From positions 4,057 to 28,126 of the forward strand of contig JAJYEJ010000003.1 of NCBI GenBank assembly GCA_021785805.1: a stretch of DNA of 24,070 bases, written 5' to 3'. A program made the translations under genes and the position numbers. Of this stretch, positions 1-5,969 are shown in pieces. The DNA comes from Microcaldota archaeon. GTDB lineage: Archaea; Micrarchaeota; Micrarchaeia; Micrarchaeales; Micrarchaeaceae. The stretch's first letter is position 1, and each line of letters begins with the position of its first letter. Below the pieces are notes generated by a model. That model was given only the letters and a program-made list of their open reading frames with translations. It ran no database searches and was not told where the DNA came from.

Positions 1-35
1 TAAAACCTAGCCGTCTCCATATACTATGGATCCCA

Positions 36-857
36 ATGGAGAAGGACATACGCAGGCTGTACCGCACATACTGGAAGCGCGAGCACATCCGCCTCACAAG
101 GGATGCTTATCATAGCCTGGAGCTCAACACTACGCTGATGTTCCTCAGGAAATACCTGCCCCGAAAGGGATTGGTACTTGATTCCGGGACTGGCGGCGGA
201 GCGTATGCCTTACGGCTCGCCAAGGTCGGCTACGACGTGGTCATGCAGGACATCTCAAGGGAAAACCTAGCCAATGCCGAGAAGGAAATAAAGAGAGCTA
301 GGATCGGCAAGAGGGTCAAAGGCATCGTGGAGGGGTCTATAACGGATCTATCAGGGTTCAGGAGCAATATGTTCGATGCCGTGCTATGCCTGGGCGGGCC
401 GCTCTCCCTCGTGTACGGGAAGAATAGCAGGAGGAAGGCGATCTCTGAGCTTGTGCGTGTCGCGAAGAAGGGTGCGCCAATATTCATATCCGTGATGAAC
501 AGGTTCGGCTCCATCAGCCTGGCGCCGACCGAATGGCCTTTGGAGATAAAGACGAGCAACTTCGCCAGCGTAGCGTTCACCGGAGAAGACCGCCTATGGA
601 TAGGCAAGTATTACTGCCACTACTTCTCTCCGGAAGAGCTGGAAGAGGAGTTCAGGATATCAGGTAAAGGCGCCGATGCGCTCGAACTTGTCGGCCTTGA
701 GGGTCTCGCAACTCCATCGATCGATGCGGTAAACAGGCTCGCCAAGGACAGGAAAGCTTGGGGGAACTGGGTGAAGGTGCACAACGCACTCTGTACCAAT
801 CCTATAGTCGTAGGAGTGAGCGCACACATCCTACTGGTCGCAAGGAAGAAAAGATGA
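36..857 (+). CDS. class I SAM-dependent methyltransferase
   Basis: A 273-residue protein with the Rossmann-type methyltransferase fold. Motif I (VLDSGTGGG, residues 47-55) forms the S-adenosylmethionine loop. An acidic residue ending strand beta-2 (QDIS, D72) would bind the ribose, and the segment DAVLCLGGPLSLV around residues 113-125 corresponds to motif IV. This layout is known from many small-molecule, protein and RNA methyltransferases, so the substrate cannot be named. There is no signal peptide or membrane segment, so it should be cytosolic. The ATG at 36 has no clear ribosome binding site. An AT-rich element at the very left edge (taaaacc, 1-7) is at the right distance for a leaderless transcript. 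It is followed after 63 bp by polX, which has its own TATA box, so they are probably separate units. Confidence 0.85.
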   Translation: MEKDIRRLYRTYWKREHIRLTRDAYHSLELNTTLMFLRKYLPRKGLVLDSGTGGGAYALRLAKVGYDVVMQDISRENLANAEKEIKRARIGKRVKGIVEGSITDLSGFRSNMFDAVLCLGGPLSLVYGKNSRRKAISELVRVAKKGAPIFISVMNRFGSISLAPTEWPLEIKTSNFASVAFTGEDRLWIGKYYCHYFSPEELEEEFRISGKGADALELVGLEGLATPSIDAVNRLAKDRKAWGNWVKVHNALCTNPIVVGVSAHILLVARKKR

Positions 858-880
858 ATCCCTCTTTCTAATGATTATCG

Positions 881-890
881 TATATTTATA
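881..890 (+). promoter_or_regulatory. TATA box of polX
   Basis: The sequence tatatttata lies about 35 bp upstream of the polX ATG. It predicts a transcription start near 911 and a leader of roughly 10 nt. Confidence 0.55.
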
Positions 891-920
891 GCTTGCATTC
901 CATCCTAAGCCAGTGGGAAG

Positions 921-2651
921 ATGGAGAATAAGATAATCGCCGACATCTTCAATGAAATCGCCGAACTTCTTAGCGTGGATGAACGTCCCACATCGAAGTT
1001 CGAGGTGCGCGCCTACCAGAAGGCTGCCCTCACTATCAGCACGCTCCAGGAGCCTATCGAGGACGTCTACGCCAAGGGCGGCCTTAAGGCCTTGATGGAG
1101 CTACCAGGGGTAGGGAAGAGCATAGCGGGACACATCGAGGAGTATCTCAAGACCCACAGGATCGAGAAGTATGACGAGCTCAAGAAAAAGTATCCCATAG
1201 ATATGGCTGCCCTCACCTCCATACAGGGCATGGGCGCCAAGAAGGCGATAACCCTGTACAGGCGTCTCGGGATACGCAACATAGACGACCTCAAGAAGGC
1301 GCTCTCATCCCACAGGATCAGAAAGCTCGAGGGCTTCGGGGAGAAGAGCGAGGAGATGATACAGAAAGGGCTCACGCTCATGGAATCATCCGGAGGCCGC
1401 ATGCTTCTCGGAGATGCGCTCCCTGTGGCCGAGGAGATAGTCAGGAAGCTCAAGGAGAGCGGACTTGCCAAGGAGGCCATGGTGGCCGGTTCCGCCAGGA
1501 GGATGCGCGAGACCGTCGGCGACATAGACATACTCGTGATATCCGGGAAGCAGAAGGAGGTAATGGACTTCTTCACCGCGCTTCCATCGGTCGACACCGT
1601 CCTTGTCAGCGGCCCGACCAAGACCTCCGTGCACCTCAAAATGGGGCTCAATTGCGACCTGCGCGTGATCGAACCTGAGAGCTTCGGCGCCGCTGTCCAA
1701 TACTTCACAGGCAGCAGGGACCACAACATACAGGTAAGGACCATCGCCGTGAACAAGGGGTACAAGCTCAACGAATACGGGCTATTCGATAAGAAAGGAG
1801 TCAATATAGGGGGTATCAAAGAGGAAGGCATATACGAAGCCCTCGGCATGCAGTGGATGCCGCCTGAGATGAGGGAGGCAAGGGGTGAGGTGAAGCTTGC
1901 CATCAAGCACAAGATCCCGGATCTTGTCAAGCTGAAGGACCTGAATGGAGACCTCCATACGCACACCAAGGAGACCGATGGCGCCAACACCCTTGAGGAG
2001 ATGGCCAACGAGGCGATGCGCCTAGGCCATGAGTACATCGCCACTACCAACCACACGAAGAGCCTTTACATCGCCAGAGGCATGAACGACGATCAGTTCG
2101 TAAAGTATTTCAAGCAAGTGGACAAGCTAAACGAAAAGCTCAAAGGGAAGCTCACCATACTGAAGGGCGCTGAAGTGGACATACTCAAGGACGGATCGCT
2201 GGACCTGCGCGATAGCACCCTCGAATACATGGACTGCGTTGTCGGTGCCATACACTCATCGTTCAAATTGGACAAGAAGGAGATGACCAAGAGGATAATC
2301 GCCGCTCTCGACAGCGGTCTTATCCATGTGCTTGCCCACCCTACCGGCAGGGAGATAAATGAGAGGCAGGCGTACGAGGTCGACCTCGAGGCGGTAGCCG
2401 AGACAGCTGCACGCAATAAAGTCGCGCTGGAGATAAACTCCTTCCCCAACAGGCTGGACCTTAATGACACCAATATAATGAGAGTGTCCGGCTACAATGT
2501 CCTATTCTCTATCGACAGCGATGCGCACAGGACCGCCAACCTCTCCTTCCTCAGATATGGCATAGGCACAGCAAGGAGGGGGTGGCTAACCAAGGATAGG
2601 ATCATCAACGCAAAGCCCCTGAAAGAGCTGTTGAAATACCTGAAGAAGTAG
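921..2651 (+). CDS. polX: DNA polymerase/3'-5' exonuclease PolX (Pol X + PHP)
   Basis: A 576-residue family X DNA polymerase, the usual length for bacterial and archaeal PolX, which fills short gaps in base-excision and end repair. Helix-hairpin-helix elements (LPGVGKS 61-67, IQGMGAKKA 101-109) bind DNA. The nucleotidyl-transfer core is GSARRMRETVGDIDIL (190-205), with metal aspartates D201 and D203 and the third in CDLRV (D246). A C-terminal PHP exonuclease domain follows: HTH at 346-348, H378, E418, H445, H473, and D534/H536. All expected PHP metal ligands look present, so the proofreading or end-trimming nuclease should be active. The common 'DH' of PHP motif II reads 'NH' here (N377-H378), which keeps the histidine ligand. 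The ATG at 921 follows gtggg at 914-918, a weak ribosome binding site. Confidence 0.95.
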   Translation: MENKIIADIFNEIAELLSVDERPTSKFEVRAYQKAALTISTLQEPIEDVYAKGGLKALMELPGVGKSIAGHIEEYLKTHRIEKYDELKKKYPIDMAALTSIQGMGAKKAITLYRRLGIRNIDDLKKALSSHRIRKLEGFGEKSEEMIQKGLTLMESSGGRMLLGDALPVAEEIVRKLKESGLAKEAMVAGSARRMRETVGDIDILVISGKQKEVMDFFTALPSVDTVLVSGPTKTSVHLKMGLNCDLRVIEPESFGAAVQYFTGSRDHNIQVRTIAVNKGYKLNEYGLFDKKGVNIGGIKEEGIYEALGMQWMPPEMREARGEVKLAIKHKIPDLVKLKDLNGDLHTHTKETDGANTLEEMANEAMRLGHEYIATTNHTKSLYIARGMNDDQFVKYFKQVDKLNEKLKGKLTILKGAEVDILKDGSLDLRDSTLEYMDCVVGAIHSSFKLDKKEMTKRIIAALDSGLIHVLAHPTGREINERQAYEVDLEAVAETAARNKVALEINSFPNRLDLNDTNIMRVSGYNVLFSIDSDAHRTANLSFLRYGIGTARRGWLTKDRIINAKPLKELLKYLKK

Positions 2652-2741
2652 CCTTCCGCTAATAAAAACGTATAGGACTTCGTCAAAAAACGCCATAAGG
2701 GATTTACCTCGGGAATCGTCGTGCATCTGGTCGAATTTACA

Positions 2742-2757
2742 GAAAGGTTTAAATATT
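2742..2757 (+). promoter_or_regulatory. distal BRE/TATA upstream of tfb
   Basis: A BRE-like gaaagg (2742-2747) runs straight into a TATA-like tttaaatatt (2748-2757). It is the first of two nearly identical promoter cores 47 bp apart upstream of the TFB gene. It predicts initiation near 2780. Confidence 0.5.
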
Positions 2758-2788
2758 TTATTGTTGCCAATATATGCGTCTAATTTTA

Positions 2789-2804
2789 GAAAGATTTATA
2801 AATA
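2789..2804 (+). promoter_or_regulatory. proximal BRE/TATA of tfb
   Basis: A BRE-like gaaaga (2789-2794) is followed by tttataaata (2795-2804), a strong archaeal TATA box. It predicts a start near 2826, upstream of the ATG codons at 2835 and 2856. Confidence 0.65.
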
Positions 2805-2855
2805 TTATCATGATTGCGGAATACCATAAGATTCATGCTCAAAAAAGGTGTAAGA

Positions 2856-4058
2856 ATGGCAAGCAAGTCCAAAGATGCAAAATCAAAACCAAAAGTCGTA
2901 AAGAAAGCCTCAATCAGCAAGGAGCGGGCGGTTCAGCCCACCGCTGTGCGAAGGATTGTCGTTAAGGACAACAAACTCAATGTCGAACCGGCGTCGAAGA
3001 GGTCAAGAGGCAGGCCAAAGGGCCCGGGCTTCGGCGCAATGCCGGAGGAGCAGCGCGATGTAAGGAATCCATCCATGGTCTCAGGATCTGGCCAAGGCGC
3101 CAGCCTTCCGGCTCTCGGCACTATGCCGCTGGAGCATGCGAAGACGCATGAGAGGGTAAGCAAGTGCCCGAGCTGCAACAGCACGGATCTCATATTCGAT
3201 AACGAGAGAGGGGAGCTCGTATGCAACGCCTGCGGTCTGGTGATAGAAGAGAACGTAACTGATACCGGACCTGAATGGAGGGCATTCGATGCCGATCAGA
3301 GGGCGTCCAGGGCAAGGACAGGCGCTCCGATCAAGTACACAAAACCGAACCGCGGTCTTGTCACCGAGATTGACCTTTATAACAAGGACATAAGAGGCGT
3401 AAGGATCCCATCAAAGAGGCAGGCACAGCTCTACAGGATGAGGAAGTGGCACAAGAGAGCAAGCATAGCCAGCTCAAGCGAGAGGAACTACCTTATCGCC
3501 CTCCCGGAGCTCAACAGGGTAGCGAGCTACCTCGGGCTTCCGGACAACATAAGGGAGAGCGCGGCGCTTCTATACCGGAAGTGCGTGCAGAACAACCTGA
3601 TACGAGGGAGACCGATAGAGACCGTGGTACAGGCGGTCATATACGCAGCATGCAGGGCAGCCGGTATGCCAAGGACGCTTGACGAGATAGCGAACATATC
3701 AGGACTACCTAAGAAGGAGATAGGAAGGGCATACAGGGTCATATCCCATGAGCTCGGCCTGAAAATCCCTCTTACCGATCCGATAAGCTACGTTCCAAGG
3801 TACATAAATGCGCTGAAACTCAGCGGAGAGGCGCAGGAGAAGTCCATAGCGTTGCTCAAGGAGGCGATGGCGAAAGGGCTCGTCTCCGGGAGGAGCCCGA
3901 CCGGAGTGAGCGCAGCGGCAGTGTACATAGCCGGCGCCCTCGCTGGCGAGAGGCGTACGCAGAAGGAGGTAGCCGACGTGGCCGGAGTCACAGAGGTAAC
4001 CATAAGGAACAGGTACAGGGAGCTAAAGGAGCAGCTCAACATAGACGTCAACCTCTAA
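2856..4058 (+). CDS. tfb: transcription initiation factor TFB with long basic N-terminal extension
   Basis: The archaeal TFIIB homologue that bridges TBP-TATA-BRE and RNA polymerase. I place the start at ATG 2856 (400 aa) because GGTG lies 6 nt upstream and a strong TATA box (2795-2804) leaves no room for much more. In-frame TTG 2814 and ATG 2835 are alternatives. From M1, residues 1-100 form a lysine/arginine-rich, low-complexity arm with an AT-hook-like RGRPKG at 51-56. The zinc ribbon has C104/C107 and C123/C126 (C-X2-C-X15-C-X2-C), followed by the B-reader region GPEWRAFD. Two cyclin folds cover roughly 190-400, the second ending in a helix-turn-helix (EVADVAGVTEVTIRNRY). Typical TFBs are about 300 aa, so the arm is extra. 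Two tandem promoter cores precede the gene. Identity is certain; the role of the arm is unknown. Confidence 0.96.
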   Translation: MASKSKDAKSKPKVVKKASISKERAVQPTAVRRIVVKDNKLNVEPASKRSRGRPKGPGFGAMPEEQRDVRNPSMVSGSGQGASLPALGTMPLEHAKTHERVSKCPSCNSTDLIFDNERGELVCNACGLVIEENVTDTGPEWRAFDADQRASRARTGAPIKYTKPNRGLVTEIDLYNKDIRGVRIPSKRQAQLYRMRKWHKRASIASSSERNYLIALPELNRVASYLGLPDNIRESAALLYRKCVQNNLIRGRPIETVVQAVIYAACRAAGMPRTLDEIANISGLPKKEIGRAYRVISHELGLKIPLTDPISYVPRYINALKLSGEAQEKSIALLKEAMAKGLVSGRSPTGVSAAAVYIAGALAGERRTQKEVADVAGVTEVTIRNRYRELKEQLNIDVNL

Positions 4059-4079
4059 GCGCAGCGCGCGGTGAAACAG

Positions 4080-4505
4080 ATGCGGATGCACATTATGGCG
4101 GGGGCTTTGCTCCTGCTGCTTTCTTTTTTCATACTTTCGGCACCTACGGCCGTGGCTTTCGCGTCCGGCGGCGGCTCGCGGCAGAGCATAAACTCATCCA
4201 TAAACTCCACAACCGCATACATACAGCAGGTGAACGAGAGCGCATACCTAATATTCTATCCGAACCTGAGTTCGGCCTACAACTATCTGCAAAAGGCAGA
4301 GAACGTATCCGGGACCAACGCCACCATGGCATATGTGTTGCTGTCTGAGGCTCGTGCCTCCGCGGCAAAGCAGCAGGATTACCTCAATGGTGAGAAGCAG
4401 GTCTCAGCCGCTGTCATGGCTGCCCTCACAATAATCACCGCATTGCTGCTTTTCCAGGTCATGAAGAGGCGCACCCCTGCCAGAAAAGCGACGACAAAGC
4501 GTTGA
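4080..4505 (+). CDS. small secreted, membrane-anchored, sequon-rich protein
   Basis: I do not recognise a family. The start at ATG 4080 (141 aa) is chosen because GGTGA (4070-4074) is spaced 5 nt before it; the GTG at 4071 is part of that site. The layout is clear. A hydrophobic signal sequence (residues 6-25) ends near AVAFA. A roughly 80-residue serine/asparagine/tyrosine-rich ectodomain holds six N-X-S/T sequons (NSS, NST, NES, NLS, NVS, NAT). A C-terminal membrane helix around residues 109-127 is followed by a strongly basic tail (KRRTPARKATTKR). The predicted topology puts the ectodomain outside and the basic tail inside. It starts 21 bp after the tfb stop and may be co-transcribed with tfb. 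Function unknown; a small cell-surface glycoprotein is the safest description. Confidence 0.75.
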   Translation: MRMHIMAGALLLLLSFFILSAPTAVAFASGGGSRQSINSSINSTTAYIQQVNESAYLIFYPNLSSAYNYLQKAENVSGTNATMAYVLLSEARASAAKQQDYLNGEKQVSAAVMAALTIITALLLFQVMKRRTPARKATTKR

Positions 4506-4566
4506 ACGTTCCAAAATCCAGTTTCGTGTTAGACAAATGACTAAATTTCACGGAATTGCAGAACAG

Positions 4567-4575
4567 GTTTAAAAG
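4567..4575 (+). promoter_or_regulatory. TATA box of TRAM gene
   Basis: The element gtttaaaag, preceded by the purine-rich gaacag, lies about 40 bp upstream of the ATG at 4613. It predicts initiation near 4597 and a short leader carrying the AGGGTGG ribosome binding site (4601-4607). Confidence 0.6.
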
Positions 4576-4612
4576 GGTGATTGTTCATAATATCATTTAG
4601 AGGGTGGAAATC

Positions 4613-4858
4613 ATGGGAGACGAACTAGAAGTGGAACTGGGATCAGTGCACCAAGTGAAAGTGGATGCAAAAGGAGTAAGGGATGAAGGGATTGCCAGAC
4701 TTGGAAACTTGGTAATTTTCATAAAGAACGCTAAGACCAGGATAGGCAATATGTATAAGGTCAAGGTGACCAAGGTATACCGGACATTTGCGTATGCCGA
4801 GCTGGATGAAGGCTCAAAGCAATTCATCGGCAACGGGAGCGTGGTAGACCTCGGTTGA
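4613..4858 (+). CDS. TRAM domain RNA-binding protein
   Basis: An 81-residue, single-domain TRAM protein. TRAM is a small beta-barrel found alone in many archaea and fused to tRNA-modifying enzymes; stand-alone copies act as RNA chaperones, for example in cold response. The sequence fits: DEGIARLGNLVIFIKNAK, then GNMYKVKVTKVYRTFAYAEL, the alternating strands and the G-[DN]-X-[VY]-X-V-[KR]-[VI] pattern near the C-terminus. Start is ATG 4613, five bases after AGGGTGG (4601-4607); the upstream in-frame GTG at 4604 is inside that ribosome binding site and is not a start. It has its own TATA box and appears monocistronic, ending in a hairpin plus pyrimidine tract that overlaps the stop codon. Confidence 0.9.
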   Translation: MGDELEVELGSVHQVKVDAKGVRDEGIARLGNLVIFIKNAKTRIGNMYKVKVTKVYRTFAYAELDEGSKQFIGNGSVVDLG

Positions 4859-4899
4859 TGGGATTCCTTTATCCCATCCCCTTTGCTTCCTCTCTTTCG
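4857..4899 (+). terminator. hairpin plus pyrimidine-rich tract after TRAM gene
   Basis: A perfect 8-bp inverted repeat GATGGGAT (4857-4864) / ATCCCATC (4871-4878) with a 6-nt loop begins inside the TGA stop. It is followed by a pyrimidine-rich run (4878-4899). Archaeal termination mainly needs U-rich RNA and FttA, so the tract may matter more than the stem. Candidate only. Confidence 0.5.
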
Positions 4900-5158
4900 C
4901 ATTGGAGCATAGAAAGCCTTTTATAAATGACGGATTAAGTAGTATAGCAGTAACTGCGACCACAGTAAATCATTCTGCAACGGAACAGAAACATAAATCA
5001 TCTTTCTTGTGCATTGCGCATCGCACTTAAAATCAAAGTGGTGGACATTTTAAACAGTCACATCATAAGCCGGAATTGTACGGGATAACGGATGTGTGGG
5101 GCTTCAAGGTACCAAGTAAGGAGTGATAGGTATCAGATATGCATCAGATACGCTTAAT
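4900..5158 (+). promoter_or_regulatory. long intergenic leader upstream of proteasome beta gene
   Basis: The space between the TRAM gene and psmB is about 310 bp. It holds a BRE/TATA pair (gaaagcc 4912-4918; ttttataaat 4919-4928), a weaker AT-rich element near 5045-5057, and a direct repeat ATCAGATA at 5132-5139 and 5143-5150, offset by 11 bp, just before the ribosome binding site. A 21-codon frame (ATG 5092, TAA 5155-5157) ends directly ahead of that site. If the first promoter is used, the leader is over 200 nt, or a small RNA lies here. I recognise no known RNA family. Confidence 0.45.
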
Positions 5159-5169
5159 AGGTGGAAAAT

Positions 5170-5823
5170 ATGTCTCAGATCGATTCTGACGAGTACAAGA
5201 GATACTTCAAGGGCACGACGACAGTTGGTTTGGTATGTTCAGACGGCATCGTCCTCGGAGCGGACACAAGGGCTACGATGGCGAACTACATAGCCGCTTC
5301 AGAAGCGAGGAAGGTCTGGAAGATAGACAGCAACCTCGGGATGACCATAGCAGGCAGCGTTGGGGATGCGCAGGAGCTCATAAGGGTCCTCAAGGCACAG
5401 AACGAGATATACAAGATGAATGAGGGAAGGTCCCTTTCGCCGAGGTCGGCCACATCACTGCTTTCGATAATACTCCAGGACAGCAAGATGATACCATACT
5501 ACGTGGAGCTCATAGTCGGAGGGATGGATGGCGAAGATCCACAGCTATATACCCTGGACCCGCTCGGAGGGGCGATACAAGAATCAAAGTTCAACTCCAC
5601 CGGCAGCGGATCGTTCATAGCCCTTGGTTATCTTGAGGATATGTACAAGAAGGGCATCTCCACAAAAGAGGCCATCAAGGGAGTGGCAAAGGCGCTCTCG
5701 ATAGCGATGAAGAGGGACTCAGCCACCGGAGACAGCATGATAATAGTCGAGGTCACAAAGAAAGGATATGTAGAATACATGGGCAAGGACCTGGAAAAGA
5801 TAATATCGGCTAAGCAGCAGTGA
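5170..5823 (+). CDS. psmB: proteasome subunit beta
   Basis: A 217-residue precursor of the catalytic beta subunit of the 20S proteasome, which degrades unfolded proteins inside a closed barrel. The precursor has a 15-residue propeptide ending in FKG. Autocleavage before TTTVGLV would leave T16 as the N-terminal nucleophile. Downstream, the family's GIVLGADTRAT (aspartate and arginine of the active site), the Lys in SEARKVWKI, the GSVGDAQ loop and the SGSG segment followed by the ATGDS region are all present, so the enzyme should be active. Start is ATG 5170, five bases after AGGTGG (5159-5164); the GTG at 5161 is part of that site. The alpha subunit is not in this window. The next gene is fttA, 146 bp away. 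Confidence 0.96.
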   Translation: MSQIDSDEYKRYFKGTTTVGLVCSDGIVLGADTRATMANYIAASEARKVWKIDSNLGMTIAGSVGDAQELIRVLKAQNEIYKMNEGRSLSPRSATSLLSIILQDSKMIPYYVELIVGGMDGEDPQLYTLDPLGGAIQESKFNSTGSGSFIALGYLEDMYKKGISTKEAIKGVAKALSIAMKRDSATGDSMIIVEVTKKGYVEYMGKDLEKIISAKQQ

Positions 5824-5851
5824 GCAGTAATCGATAGTCGAAAGGATGGTG

Positions 5852-5870
5852 GATAGGGCAATTCCCTATC
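5852..5870 (+). repeat. stem-loop 1 between psmB and fttA
   Basis: A perfect 7-bp inverted repeat GATAGGG / CCCTATC with the 5-nt loop caatt lies 28 bp after the psmB stop. It could be part of the psmB 3' end or of the fttA leader. Confidence 0.55.
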
Positions 5871-5874
5871 ATAT

Positions 5875-5900
5875 CTTCTGGTAATAGTGGCAGGCAGAAG
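5875..5900 (+). repeat. stem-loop 2 between psmB and fttA
   Basis: A 6-bp inverted repeat CTTCTG (5875-5880) / CAGAAG (5895-5900) with a 14-nt loop lies 4 nt after stem-loop 1. It is weaker on its own, but the two together give the psmB-fttA gap a structured look. Confidence 0.35.
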
Positions 5901-5969
5901 CCATACTGGGCATCTGTACGGGATATCCATACGAGATACAAAAATACAAGACGCAAGACCAGTGATTTT

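Noticed and set aside
1067..2056. 329-codon minus-strand frame inside polX
   Set aside because: Antisense shadow of a well-supported gene; no recognisable domain, ribosome binding site or promoter.
2774..2965. 63-codon frame overlapping the tfb start, with an ATG about 22 bp after a TATA-like element
   Set aside because: It overlaps tfb in another frame, the protein is low-complexity and basic with no family features, and it runs through the stronger second promoter.
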